Assembly: GCA_036381275.1 (NCBI GenBank)
Contig: DASVDC010000007.1
Span: forward strand, 38,671 to 102,670
DNA: 64,000 nucleotides
DNA from: UBA7803 sp036381275
Lineage (GTDB): Bacteria > Pseudomonadota > Gammaproteobacteria > Pseudomonadales > Azotimanducaceae
Direction: 5' to 3'
Under the pieces are notes generated by a model. It was not told the origin of the DNA. It did not search any database and worked only from the letters and a program-made list of their open reading frames with translations. The translations under genes were made by a program, and so were the position numbers. Every line of letters starts with the position of its first letter. The first letter of the stretch is position 1. This document shows, piece by piece, positions 8,101 through 15,989 of this stretch.

Positions 8101-8969
8101 GTCTCGAGGATCTCCCGCTCGCCGGACTGGAACACCAGCACGTCGCGCGCCCGCCCCTGCGGTCCGGTCTCGATGTCCTCGATGCACTCGATCAGCTTCT
8201 CTTCGAACGGGCGCTCGTCGCCGACGTAGCGCACCTCCACCGGATAGCCGCGGCCGCTCACCTCCACCACCGGCGCGTCGCCGAAGTGACGCGAGAAGGC
8301 TTCCACGTCGATCGTGGCGCTGGTGACGATCACCTTGAGGTCGCGCCGCTTGCCGAGCACCTGTTTCAGGTAGCCGAGCAGGAAGTCGATGTTGAGGCTC
8401 CGCTCGTGCGCCTCGTCGACGATGATCACGTCGTACGCTTCGAGGAACTTGTCGCGCCGGATCTCGGTCAGCAGCAGCCCGTCCGTCACCAGCTTGACCA
8501 GCGTCTCCGGCCCGGTCTGATCGCTGAAGCGCACCGCGTAACCGACCGCGCCGCCCAGCGCGGTGCCGAGCTCGTCCGCGATCCGCGCCGCGACCGACCG
8601 CGCCGCCAGCCGCCGCGGCTGCGTGTGCCCGATCATCCCGCGCCGCCCGAGCCCCGCCTCGAGGCAGATCTTCGGCAACTGCGTCGTCTTCCCCGACCCC
8701 GTCTCCCCCGCGACCACCACGACCTGATGCCGCTCGAGCAGCTCACGGATCTCCCCCACGTGCGCCGAGATCGGCAACTCCTCCGGATACTCGACCCGCA
8801 CCTCCACCGCCCGCCGCGCCGCGAGCTCCGCCTTCGACCGCTCGAGCAACTGCGCGAACGCGTCCGGATCGCGCTCCGCCAGGCGGCGCAGCCGGAACAC
8901 ATCCCGCCGCATCACCTCCGCGGGATCGACCGACGGTGCAGCAGCCGATTCAGTAGGGGGTGAACTCAT
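5115..8969 (-). CDS. hrpA: ATP-dependent RNA helicase HrpA
   Basis: A DEAH-box RNA helicase of 1284 residues, close to the usual HrpA length (about 1300). Motif I is GETGSGKTTQ (88-97) and motif II is DEAH (185-188), followed by ERSLNIDFLLGY. Motif III is VTSATIDVEAF. The C-terminal helicase motifs are VVLATNVAETSITVPNIGYVIDPG and QRMGRCGRV. The HA2/ratchet region follows (DFLSLVNLWNFYE), then the long C-terminal DUF3418-type region characteristic of HrpA. Family members remodel RNA and help rescue stalled ribosomes. It stands alone, with the hvf promoter just downstream. The 5' end faces a repeat-containing gap. Confidence 0.97.
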   Translation of the reverse strand: MSSPPTESAAAPSVDPAEVMRRDVFRLRRLAERDPDAFAQLLERSKAELAARRAVEVRVEYPEELPISAHVGEIRELLERHQVVVVAGETGSGKTTQLPKICLEAGLGRRGMIGHTQPRRLAARSVAARIADELGTALGGAVGYAVRFSDQTGPETLVKLVTDGLLLTEIRRDKFLEAYDVIIVDEAHERSLNIDFLLGYLKQVLGKRRDLKVIVTSATIDVEAFSRHFGDAPVVEVSGRGYPVEVRYVGDERPFEEKLIECIEDIETGPQGRARDVLVFQSGEREILETARLLRDTFGERLEILPLYARLAHRDQQRVFEPGRRRRVVLATNVAETSITVPNIGYVIDPGLARISRYSYRSKLQRLPIEPISQASANQRMGRCGRVAPGVCYRLYDEADFRARPEYTDPEIKRTNLASVVLAMEAFGLGDVARFPFLDPPDPGAIRDARRLLDELGAFADDRLTPIGRAMARLPVDPRLARMLIEADRQRSLTEVLIVTSGLAVQDPRERPLEKRGSADRAHAEHADPRSDFLSLVNLWNFYERARQENSRSGLKRVLEKCFLSPARMREWRELHRQLLLAVRELGLKLNAEPADYAAVHRAVLAGSLSLIGLHEEKGNYLGPRHLRFRIFPGSALAGKTPQWVMAGEITETQRVYAREVAGIEPAWIEAAAAHLVKRRYSEPHWSARRGEAVAYESVTLYGLPLVERRRVSYGRIDPDHSRALMIRDGLVRGAVTKAPPFLDHNLARVAELLEREARGRRRDLLVSEDVQAALYDERLPPGISSLAELERWWRKAPEAQRQRLFFTEAELIAGAGFSTPEDDFPSELTLRGSRFELKYRFAPGEPDDGISIRVPLGALPAVVSEALEWSVPGFFPAVVEQWLKSLPKSKRRLLAPVPDKVNEMLPLLLRPDRYRQGRLPVALAQVVRDLYGVGIAADDWDRARIDPHLLMNVQVLDADGRVLAQGRDAEALKAQFSEAVRSRVEAGLAEESERRGLTRFPDDLVLEPTVVLNDGAGQVVAYPALVDQGDHVDVRLVTSEAEQRDANHRGYPRLALLTLGSTGRYLRKQAERERELGLHYAPLGSAAQLQDELLRASVWYCFFEGEPLPRSADDFNRRLLERKGRLAATFDRTLEALRAILARRFRIGKLIAELASPAYRETLADATAQLERLVPAHVLSITPQAQLAELPRYLDALEYRLTHLQGKVRKDQELIAVVGGFQQRLDRLVGTPGVDEKDCQRLRFALEELRVALFAEPLGTRGKTSPKRLDREFLELERELGLV

Positions 8970-8990
8970 AGCGCGCGATGGTAGCAGTCA

Positions 8991-9084
8991 GCTGCCGAGA
9001 ACGTCGGGTTGAAGTAGGACGCAGCGAGCGGCCGGCGAAGCGCCTTCCTCGACCATCTGAGCGCAGCCGAGAAGGTCGGATTGA
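8991..9084. repeat. Pair of 22-nt direct repeats upstream of hrpA
   Basis: GC(T/A)GCCGAGAA(C/G)GTCGG(G/A)TTGA occurs at 8991-9012 and again at 9063-9084, with 3 differences in 22 bases. Each copy is followed by a further loosely similar stretch ending in GGCCGGCG or GCCGGCCG. The pair fills the first half of the 290-base gap between hrpA and the next gene. No ORF there looks real. Confidence 0.6.
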
Positions 9085-9130
9085 CTCGCGCTTTCCAGCG
9101 AGGCAACGCCGGCCGACGAGGGAGACCGCG

Positions 9131-9169
9131 GGCGAACCGAAGGTTCGCAAAGGCGAGCTTCGCTCGCCC
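9131..9169. repeat. REP-like double palindrome (variant 2)
   Basis: Two adjacent hairpins, GCGAACC-GA-AGGTTCGC (9132-9148) and GGCGAGC-TTC-GCTCGCC (9152-9168). The same pair in opposite orientation occurs at 15912-15950, so it is a dispersed repeat, not a one-off terminator. It lies in the 8970-9259 gap, between the divergent-facing hrpA start and the end of the formylglutamate hydrolase-like gene. Confidence 0.7.
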
Positions 9170-9259
9170 GGGCGGCTGAGCGTGCGCAGCGGGACGCGCG
9201 CCCGGCACCGTCGAGACCCGCTCGAATGAACCGCAACCAAAAACGTCTTGAGCGGAAGC

Positions 9260-10093
9260 TCAGCGGCAGAGCAACAACTCCTCCCGAGCCGCGTTGACCG
9301 CAACGGCCAACCCAGCGCGCAGCGCGTTCAAAGAGGCGATGTCCGCCGTCCCCGCCCACTCGTCCATGAAGATCTTCTTGTACCCCACCGAGATCACGCA
9401 CGCGTTCCGCGGATGACGCCGGTGCAGCCACTCGGCGAAGTGCCCTCCGCCGCACGGGTGCTGGTTCTCCCGCACGTTCACCGGCCGGCCCTGCACGCTG
9501 CAGCAGCGCAGCGACTCGGTGAAGCGTCTGAGCAGCGCGCCGAACCGTTCGCGGTCGAGCGTGGTCGTGCCGAGGTCGATGTCCGGATCGTCCGCCGGAC
9601 CGGATGCCTCGGGACGGTGATCGCTGAAGCTGTGCAGATCGAGCACCAGCAGATAACCCCACCGGGCGATGAGCTGATCCGTCACGGCGCCCATGATCTG
9701 GTAGAACGACTCGTGCAGCCGCAGGCTGGCCTGGACGACCGGGCGCGGCGGCGGCTCGTCCCAGACGTGCAGGCCCGAACCGTCGGCGTCCGTCGGCACC
9801 GCCTGCTCGGATGAGACGTTCAGGTCCACTTCGAAGCGCGAGCGGTTCACCCGCACGCTGCTGTCGGCGACGCTCAGCCAGAAGTCCGTCAGCGGATCTT
9901 CCTCGCGCAGGCGCTCCTCTTCGGTGAGGGCCATCCAGCGCGCGACCTCCGGCCGCACGTCGTGTCCGGCGTGAATCGCCGCCGCGAGCACCGGGCCGGG
10001 TCCGAGACGGATCTCCCACGGCGCCGGGTGCAGCGCGTTCACTTCCGGCGTGTCGCAGCCGAGCCGCGACGGATCGAAATCGATATGGGGCAC
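9260..10093 (-). CDS. N-formylglutamate amidohydrolase family protein
   Basis: Member of the N-formylglutamate deformylase/amidohydrolase family of zinc hydrolases. Family traits visible are IHAGHDVRPEV, EEDPLTDFWLS, a buried RFEVDLNVS segment, YLLVLDLHSFSDHRP, PDIDLGTT, NVRENQHPCGGGHFAEW and CVISVGYKKIFMDEW. I prefer a GTG start at 10093 (277 residues), with GAGAGG upstream. The longer frame back to 10324 would run across the ArsR operator and into arsR. No other histidine-utilisation gene is near, so the true substrate is open. It is divergent from arsR and may share the 10094-10214 control region. Confidence 0.8.
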   Translation of the reverse strand: MPHIDFDPSRLGCDTPEVNALHPAPWEIRLGPGPVLAAAIHAGHDVRPEVARWMALTEEERLREEDPLTDFWLSVADSSVRVNRSRFEVDLNVSSEQAVPTDADGSGLHVWDEPPPRPVVQASLRLHESFYQIMGAVTDQLIARWGYLLVLDLHSFSDHRPEASGPADDPDIDLGTTTLDRERFGALLRRFTESLRCCSVQGRPVNVRENQHPCGGGHFAEWLHRRHPRNACVISVGYKKIFMDEWAGTADIASLNALRAGLAVAVNAAREELLLCR

Positions 10094-10183
10094 CTGGAAG
10101 GGCCTCTCGACGGTGCACAACGGGATCAGTGACGCAAGGGATGTGCCACGCGAGGCTTGACCGATCACTTCAAGACGATCAAC

Positions 10184-10203
10184 ATATGAACACCTGTTCA
10201 AAT
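10184..10203. promoter_or_regulatory. ArsR/SmtB-type operator
   Basis: ATATGAACAC-CTGTTCAAAT is an imperfect palindrome with ATATGAACA and its near-complement across a two-base centre. This is the classical operator shape of zinc/cobalt/nickel/cadmium-sensing ArsR-family repressors (ATATGAACA..TGTTCATAT). It ends 11 bases before the arsR ATG and lies in the divergent gap, so it can control arsR-CDF and possibly the formylglutamate hydrolase-like gene. Confidence 0.85.
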
Positions 10204-10214
10204 ATGGACCCACG

Positions 10215-10556
10215 ATGTCGGACGCCTCCCCCATCCCGCTTCCCCGTGCCGTCACCGAGGAGCGCGTCGCCGAGCTGGCCGACCTGTTCCGCCTGATGGG
10301 TGATGCGACACGGCTCCGGATCATTCTGAGCTGCCTCGGCGGCCCCGCCAGCGTCGGCGAGATCGCCGCGCGCAGCGGCGCGAGCGCGTCGCTGGTCAGC
10401 CACCATTTGCGCCTGCTCCGGGCGGCTCGGCTGGTACGCGCCGAACGGCGCGGCCGGCAGATCTTCTACTCGCCCCGCGACGAGCACATCCGTTGCGTGA
10501 TCGAGGACATGGTGGCCCACGTGGGCGAACCGCGCGAGATCGAGGAGGTGGACTGA
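10215..10556 (+). CDS. ArsR/SmtB-family metal-sensing repressor
   Basis: A 113-residue winged-helix repressor. The helix-turn-helix runs through VGEIAARSGASASLVSHHLRLL, followed by a wing (RAERRGRQIFYSP). The last helix holds DEHIRCVIEDMVAHVGE. Its D-x-H-x10-H-x2-E spacing is identical to the alpha-5 zinc site of SmtB. No alpha-3 CxC arsenic or lead site is present, so a Zn/Co/Ni-type sensor is expected. Its operator lies just upstream. The stop codon overlaps the start of the CDF transporter gene (TGATG), marking a sensor-exporter operon derepressed by metal. Confidence 0.94.
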   Translation: MSDASPIPLPRAVTEERVAELADLFRLMGDATRLRIILSCLGGPASVGEIAARSGASASLVSHHLRLLRAARLVRAERRGRQIFYSPRDEHIRCVIEDMVAHVGEPREIEEVD

Positions 10557-11197
10557 TGGCGGGTTGTGACGATTGCTGCGGCGGCACGGTTGCCCAGGAT
10601 CGCTCGTTCCGACGCGTGCTCTGGATCGCGCTGGCCGCCAACGCCTCGATGTTCCTGGTGGAGCTGGTGGCGAGCGCCATCGGCGATTCGATGTCGCTGC
10701 AGGCGGACGCGCTCGATTTCTTCAGCGACGCGGCGAACTACGGCATCAGCCTGTTCGTGGTGGGCGCCGCGCTCGCCTCCCGCGCACGCGCCTCGCTGTT
10801 CAAGGGTGCGACGATGGCGGCCTTCGGCCTCTGGGTGCTGGGCAGCGCTGTCTGGCGCGCGCTGACCGGCAGCGACCCCGATCCGGCCGTGATGAGCGGC
10901 ATCGGCGTGCTCGCGCTGGCGGTGAACGTCGGCGTGGCGGCGCTGCTGTTCAGCCACCGCAACGGCGACAGCAATCGCCAGTCGATCTGGCTGTGCAGCC
11001 GCAACGATGCGATCGGCAACCTCGCGGTGATCGCCGCGGCGGGCGGCGTCTTCGCGAGCGGCACGGCATGGCCCGATCTGGCCGTCGCGGGCGTGATCGC
11101 GGCACTGAACGTGAGCGCCGCCGTTCACGTCGTCCGGCTCGCCCGCGCCGAGCTCAGGTTGGACCGGCCCGCCCCGCTCGCCGAAGCGGGCCGCTGA
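10556..11197 (+). CDS. Cation diffusion facilitator family metal transporter
   Basis: A 213-residue inner-membrane transporter of the CDF type, expected to export a divalent metal. The start ATG overlaps the arsR stop. The N-terminus carries GCDDCCGG, a likely metal-binding cysteine cluster. About six hydrophobic segments follow. The TM2 motif is ADALDFFSDAANY, so the usual HxxxD is DxxxD. The TM5 motif is WLCSRNDAIGN, with Cys and Asp where HxxxD is expected. The long cytoplasmic C-terminal domain of ZitB/YiiP is essentially absent. Coupling to an SmtB-like sensor suggests zinc, cobalt or nickel. Metal identity cannot be fixed by sequence. Confidence 0.88.
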   Translation: MAGCDDCCGGTVAQDRSFRRVLWIALAANASMFLVELVASAIGDSMSLQADALDFFSDAANYGISLFVVGAALASRARASLFKGATMAAFGLWVLGSAVWRALTGSDPDPAVMSGIGVLALAVNVGVAALLFSHRNGDSNRQSIWLCSRNDAIGNLAVIAAAGGVFASGTAWPDLAVAGVIAALNVSAAVHVVRLARAELRLDRPAPLAEAGR

Positions 11198-11226
11198 CGA
11201 GCAGGCCGCTGAAAGCGAAGCCGGGT

Positions 11227-12399
11227 TCAGCCGGCGCTGGCCAGCGGCTCCCGGCTCCCCGGCCCGACATCGGCGCGTGCGATTGGCCCCGCCGTCGCCA
11301 CCAGCTCCGGCATCAACGTCGGGCGCCGCAGCCGGGCCGGCGCCACGGTCTTCAGCAGCCGCGCCAGCGCGGCCTCGTGGGGCTCGAGCAACGCGGGCCG
11401 CCGGCCGCTGCGATTCCACTGCTCGGCGAGCGTTCCGCCGGCGAAACACGCCTGCACGATCTCGTGCACGTAGCTGTTGCGCGCCATCGACGGCGTGTTG
11501 CCGAGCCGCTCCGAGACTTCCTTCATCACCGCCGCCATCTGCCGATCGCGCTTCGCCGCGGTGTCCTCCGGGGTGAGCTGCGCCAGCCGATCGCCGGCGA
11601 GCGCGGTGGCCTGGAAGGTGCGGAAGTCTTTCGCGCTGATCCGGTGGCCGGCGAGCTCGGCCAGGTATTCGTTCAGGTGCCGGGCCCGCAGCAGCGCGAG
11701 GGTGCCGTCGTCGTCGCGGTAGGCCAGGAGCCGACGCCCTCGCAGATCCGTCAGGCGCCGGATCGGCGACATCAGCTCCGGTGCTTCCAGATCACAGACG
11801 AATTCCTTGCCGCCCTTCGCGGGAAAACACAGGTGCAGAAACCGCCCGTTCACCGCCACGTGCCGGCGGCGCAGCGTTACCGCACCGCAGGCACCGGTCC
11901 GGCGATGGTGGCTCTCGCCCCCGATGCGTATCGCGGACGCATCGATCAGCCCGGCGCCGACGGCGAGCGCGAGGCGCCGGCTGCCGGCGGGCGCCTTCAG
12001 ATCCCGCCGGATGCCCTCCCGCACCCGCGGCAGCGCTTCCGCGAACGCGACCAGCCGGTGCACCTTGCGCCACTCACGCAACATTTTCCACGTGGGGTGG
12101 TAAATGTACTGCAGCCGTCCCGCCTGATCGTGACCGACCGCCTGAATGTGCGCGGCGGCGTCCGCGGCGATGCGCACCGCGCTCCAGGCCGGAGGAATCG
12201 CGAGCGCATGGATCCGCTGCACGGTCCTGCGATCGGCGATTCGCCGACCCTCCGCGTCGTAGTAGGAGAATCCCTTCCCGCGCTTCCTGCGCCGCAGCGA
12301 CAGCTCGCGGGAAGAGACGTACTTCAGCCCGAGCGCCGCCGCCTGCGCGCTGCTCCGCCGCTGCCGCTCGCGCGCCGCCTGCCGACGCTGTACCGCCAT
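11227..12399 (-). CDS. DNA topoisomerase IB (poxvirus/bacterial type)
   Basis: A 390-residue type IB topoisomerase, which relaxes DNA supercoils through a 3'-phosphotyrosyl intermediate. Family features are the N-terminal domain with YYDAEGRRI and IPPAW, QYIYHPTW near 98-104, the catalytic Arg region LALAVGAGLIDASAIRIGGE, SAKDFRTFQAT (255-264) and the active-site tyrosine in GNTPSMARNSYVHE (Tyr310). Start chosen at the ATG at 12399 because the longer frame has an unconserved basic prefix overlapping the divergent mlrC-like gene's upstream region. It converges on the CDF gene with a 29-base gap. Confidence 0.93.
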   Translation of the reverse strand: MAVQRRQAARERQRRSSAQAAALGLKYVSSRELSLRRRKRGKGFSYYDAEGRRIADRRTVQRIHALAIPPAWSAVRIAADAAAHIQAVGHDQAGRLQYIYHPTWKMLREWRKVHRLVAFAEALPRVREGIRRDLKAPAGSRRLALAVGAGLIDASAIRIGGESHHRRTGACGAVTLRRRHVAVNGRFLHLCFPAKGGKEFVCDLEAPELMSPIRRLTDLRGRRLLAYRDDDGTLALLRARHLNEYLAELAGHRISAKDFRTFQATALAGDRLAQLTPEDTAAKRDRQMAAVMKEVSERLGNTPSMARNSYVHEIVQACFAGGTLAEQWNRSGRRPALLEPHEAALARLLKTVAPARLRRPTLMPELVATAGPIARADVGPGSREPLASAG

Positions 12400-12541
12400 G
12401 TTCAAGTGCCATCCTCGCTGGTGCCGGGGTTCGCCCCCACCGGGTCGTCCGGGGCTAGCAATCCGGATGCCACGCGGCATTGGCCATGCATCGCGGGAGC
12501 GGCGTGATAAGCTGCCCCGGGCCGGTTTCGGGGGGTGCTCC

Positions 12542-14056
12542 ATGGTTCGCGTCGTCGTCGCGCAGATGAGTCACGAGACCAACACGTTCTCGCCGGTGGT
12601 CACGGACCTGGCGCGGTTCTCCCGCGGCGGCACCGAGCCGCCGGGCGGCGACGATGCGGTGCGCACCTTTCGCGGCACCGCGACCTGCCTCGGCGGCTAC
12701 CTCGAGGTGTGCCGCGAGCGCGGCTTCGACGTGGTGCTGCCCGTCGCCGCCGGCGCGGCGCCGAGCGGGCCGGTGGAGGATGCCGCGTTCGAGCACATCG
12801 CCGGACGCATCGTCGACGCGGTCGCAGCCGGCTGCGACGCGGTGATGCTCGACCTGCACGGCGCGATGGTCACCCGCACGTTCGACGACGCCGAGGGCGA
12901 GCTGCTGCGGCGCATCCGGTCCGTGGCCGGCGACGTGCCGATCGCGCTCTCGCTCGACATGCATGCCAACCTGTTCGACGCGATGGTCAGCCAGGCGACC
13001 GTGCTGACGGGCTATCACACGTATCCGCACGTCGACATGGACGCGACCGCGCTGCGCGCCGGTCGTCTGCTCGCGGACGCGCTCGACGGGCGGCTCACGC
13101 CGGTGATGGCGTGGGGCAGCGCGCCGATGCTGCCGCACGTGATGCGCCAGGGCACCGACGATCCGCCGAACGGCCGCCTGCAGCGGCGCGCGGTAGAGCT
13201 CGAGGGGCAGGATGCGCTGGCGGTGAGCGTGTTCACCGGCTTCCCACACGCCGACGTCGAGCAGGCGGGCCTGTCGGTATGCGTCGTCACCGACGGCGAC
13301 CGTGCCCGAGCCGAGGCCATTCGTGACGAGCTGCTCGACGCGGCCTGGTCGTCGCGCAGCCAATTCGTCTACCGTCCGGCACCGCTCGCCGAGTCGGTGG
13401 CCGAGGCCCGCCGGCTCGCGCAGGAGGCGCCCGGCAACGGGCCGGTGATCCTGCTCGACCACTACGACAACACCGCCTCGGGCGGCACGATGGACACGAC
13501 CGACGTGCTCGCGGAGATCCTGCGCCAGGGGCTCGAGGACGTGGCCGTGTTCGGCATCTACGATCCGGCCGCGGTACAGGCGATGGCCGCCGCCGGGGTG
13601 GGTGCCGAGGTGACGCTCGCGCTCGGCGGCAAGCTCGCGATGCCGTCGATCCCGCGGCAGAGCGCGCCGCTCACCGTGTCCGGCCGCGTGCGGCTGCTCG
13701 CGGACGGCGAGTTCCCCGCCACCGTCGCGATGTCGCGCGGGCTCACGCTGCAGATGGGGCCGACGGCGGTGCTGCGTACCGGCTCGGTGGACATCGTGGT
13801 GGTGTCGCGCCACATCGAGCCGTTCGACCCCGGCTGCTTCCGCGCGGTCGGAATCGAGCCGACGGCCCGGCGCTTCCTGATGCTGAAGAGCCGCGTGCAC
13901 TACCGTGTGGGCTTTCGTGAGCTCGCTCGCGCGGTCGTGGAATGCGCCGGGTGCGGCGTCTGCACGTCGGACTACTCGGAGCTGCATTTCGCCAAGGTGC
14001 GCCGCCCGATCTACCCGCTCGACGGCGTCAACACGCGGGAGCCGCTCCACTCCTGA
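12542..14056 (+). CDS. M81-family metallopeptidase (MlrC-like)
   Basis: A 504-residue MlrC-type protein. It opens with QMSHETNTFSPVVTDLARF and has the metal-site blocks LDLHGAMV and SLDMHANLFDAM in the N-terminal DUF1485-type domain. The C-terminal domain shows LLDHYDNTASGGTMDTTDVL and FGIYDPAAVQAM. MlrC is the last enzyme of microcystin breakdown in sphingomonads, but M81 members are widespread and mlrA/B/D are absent here, so a general peptide or D-amino-acid peptide role is more likely. Start at 12542 taken because the MVRVVVAQMSHETN start matches the family. No signal peptide. Confidence 0.9.
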   Translation: MVRVVVAQMSHETNTFSPVVTDLARFSRGGTEPPGGDDAVRTFRGTATCLGGYLEVCRERGFDVVLPVAAGAAPSGPVEDAAFEHIAGRIVDAVAAGCDAVMLDLHGAMVTRTFDDAEGELLRRIRSVAGDVPIALSLDMHANLFDAMVSQATVLTGYHTYPHVDMDATALRAGRLLADALDGRLTPVMAWGSAPMLPHVMRQGTDDPPNGRLQRRAVELEGQDALAVSVFTGFPHADVEQAGLSVCVVTDGDRARAEAIRDELLDAAWSSRSQFVYRPAPLAESVAEARRLAQEAPGNGPVILLDHYDNTASGGTMDTTDVLAEILRQGLEDVAVFGIYDPAAVQAMAAAGVGAEVTLALGGKLAMPSIPRQSAPLTVSGRVRLLADGEFPATVAMSRGLTLQMGPTAVLRTGSVDIVVVSRHIEPFDPGCFRAVGIEPTARRFLMLKSRVHYRVGFRELARAVVECAGCGVCTSDYSELHFAKVRRPIYPLDGVNTREPLHS

Positions 14057-14137
14057 CGGCTTGTTGCGCGCTTCCTATCGGGGCCGCCGCCCCGTAGAAT
14101 CGGATGCTCGATTCGAAGGGCGAGAGAGGACCCAGGC

Positions 14138-15874
14138 ATGCTGCGGATACTGGCGTTGGCCGCTCTGGTGTGGGCGGTGCCGGCTCTGGCGCTCGGGCCG
14201 GGCGACCGGGTGGAGGATTTCCGGTTGCTGGACCATCGCGGCCAGTCACATCACCTCTACTACTTCGGGGACGCGCCCGCGATCGTGCTGATGACGCACG
14301 GCACCGGCTGCCCGATGGTGCGCGACGCGCTGCCCGGCCTCCAGGCGCTGCGCGATGCGTACGCACCGCAGGGGGTGGAGTTCTTCCTGCTGAACTCGAA
14401 GGACGGCCGCGACGAGATCGCCGCCGACGCCGAGCGTCTCGGCATCGACCTGCCGGTGCTGCTCGACCCGACGCAGCTCATCGGCGAGTCGCTCGCCGTC
14501 GACCGCACCGCCGAGGTGCTGGTGATCGATCCCGCGACCTGGACGATCGCCTACCGCGGCGCGGCGGGTCCGGCGAAGGGTGCCGCCGGCTACGTGAAGG
14601 CGGCGCTCGACGACCTGCTCGCGGGTCGGCCGGTGCAGACGGCGCGCACCGAGGCGGTCGGCTGCGCCGTGGAGCTCGAGCACGACGACGCGGCGGCCCA
14701 CGCCCGGATCTCCTACAGCGACCAGATCGCACCGATCCTGATCGACAATTGCGTGAGCTGCCACCGCCCGGGCGGAATCGGACCGTGGGCGATGACGGGC
14801 TACGAGATGGTGCGCGGCTTCGCGCCGATGATCCGAGAGGTGATCCGCACCCAGCGGATGCCGCCGTGGCACGCCGACCCCGCGTACGGCCACTTCGCGA
14901 ACGACCGCCGGCTGACCGAGCAGGAAACCCGCACGCTGGTGCATTGGATCGAGGCCGGAGCGCCGCGCGGCAACGGCGACGACCCGCTCGTCGCGTACGG
15001 GGAGCCGCTGCCGGAGTGGGGCCCACTCGGCGAGCCGGATCTGATCATCGAGATCCCGCCCACCGACGTGCCGGCGAGCGGCGTCGTGGACTACCAGTAC
15101 AAGTACGTGAAGAACCCGCTCGACCGCGACGTCTGGGTACGCGCATCGCAGATCCTGCCCGGGGACCGCGCGGCGCTGCACCACGTGATCACCCGGTTCG
15201 GCATGGTGGAGACGGAGGGGCCGCGCAAGGGGCGCCTGCGCCGCGAAGGACCGGCCGGAGGGCTGTCCGGTTACGTGCCGGGTTGGGTCGCGCGCGAGCT
15301 GCCGGAAGGCACCGGCACGTTCCTGCCGGCGGATGCCACGATCGAGTTCCAGATGCACTACACCACCTACGGCAAGGCGACCACCGACCGCTCGCGGATC
15401 GGCATCTACTTCCACGACGAGCCGCCGGAGCACCCGATCGAAACCATGATCATCGCGAACCCGAAGATCCGGATCCCCGCGGGCGCGCCGGCGCACAAGG
15501 AGTACGCGGAACGGGCCTTCGAGACCGACGTGCTGCTGTATTCGCTGCTGCCGCACGCACACTACCGCGGCAAGGCGTCGGAGTTCCGCGCGATCTATCC
15601 GGACGGGCGCGAGGAGGTGCTGCTGTCGGTGCCGAACTACGACTTCAACTGGCAGACCACCTACGAGCTGGCCGAACCGAAGCCGTTGCCGGCCGGCACG
15701 CGGATCGTGCACAGCACCTGGTGGGACAACTCACCGCGCAATCCGGCGAACCCGGACCCGACCCGCGAGGTTCCGTGGGGTGAGCAATCCTGGGACGAGA
15801 TGCTGTTCGGCGCGATCACGTACCGCGAACTCGAGGCGGAGGAACGCGCCGACCTGGTCGCCCGGAGGAACTGA
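14138..15874 (+). CDS. Fusion: redoxin + cytochrome c + copper monooxygenase-like domain
   Basis: A 578-residue periplasmic protein with three parts. A signal peptide (ILALAALVWAVPALA) leads into a thioredoxin/AhpC-like domain to about residue 175, with one cysteine in HGTGCPMV (Cys58). A short cytochrome domain carries one haem motif, CVSCH (205-209), with PPWHADPAYG downstream. The C-terminal half resembles copper type II ascorbate-dependent (PHM-like) monooxygenases, with ALHHVITRFG, a FQMHYTTYG Met/His region and PHAHYRGK. A role in oxidative chemistry at copper and haem is plausible; the substrate is unknown. It converges on a REP element that may serve as the terminator. Confidence 0.85.
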   Translation: MLRILALAALVWAVPALALGPGDRVEDFRLLDHRGQSHHLYYFGDAPAIVLMTHGTGCPMVRDALPGLQALRDAYAPQGVEFFLLNSKDGRDEIAADAERLGIDLPVLLDPTQLIGESLAVDRTAEVLVIDPATWTIAYRGAAGPAKGAAGYVKAALDDLLAGRPVQTARTEAVGCAVELEHDDAAAHARISYSDQIAPILIDNCVSCHRPGGIGPWAMTGYEMVRGFAPMIREVIRTQRMPPWHADPAYGHFANDRRLTEQETRTLVHWIEAGAPRGNGDDPLVAYGEPLPEWGPLGEPDLIIEIPPTDVPASGVVDYQYKYVKNPLDRDVWVRASQILPGDRAALHHVITRFGMVETEGPRKGRLRREGPAGGLSGYVPGWVARELPEGTGTFLPADATIEFQMHYTTYGKATTDRSRIGIYFHDEPPEHPIETMIIANPKIRIPAGAPAHKEYAERAFETDVLLYSLLPHAHYRGKASEFRAIYPDGREEVLLSVPNYDFNWQTTYELAEPKPLPAGTRIVHSTWWDNSPRNPANPDPTREVPWGEQSWDEMLFGAITYRELEAEERADLVARRN

Positions 15875-15897
15875 CCGCTCCCGCAGCGAGTGATCAT

Positions 15898-15977
15898 GTA
15901 GGAGCGATCTTGGGCGAGCGAAGCTCGCCGGGGGCGAACCTTCGGTTCGCTTGACCGCGATCGGAGATCGCTCCTAC
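15898..15977. repeat. REP/BIME palindrome cluster between convergent genes
   Basis: The outer arms GTAGGAGCGATCT (15898-15910) and AGATCGCTCCTAC (15965-15977) are perfect inverted complements. Inside are GGCGAGCGAAGCTCGCC and GCGAACCTTCGGTTCGC, the same hairpin pair as at 9132-9168 but reversed. It lies exactly between two converging genes and probably also ends both transcripts. Confidence 0.85.
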
Positions 15978-15989
15978 AGCGGACACAGG

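Noticed and set aside
5823..8963. Open frame of 1046 codons on the plus strand opposite hrpA
   Set aside because: It is an antisense shadow made possible by very high G+C at third positions. The translation is Arg/His/Leu-rich with no family likeness, whereas hrpA opposite has all helicase motifs.
12542..14056. Microcystin degradation cluster
   Set aside because: Only an MlrC-like M81 gene is present; mlrA, mlrB and mlrD are absent, and M81 proteins are widespread without that role.
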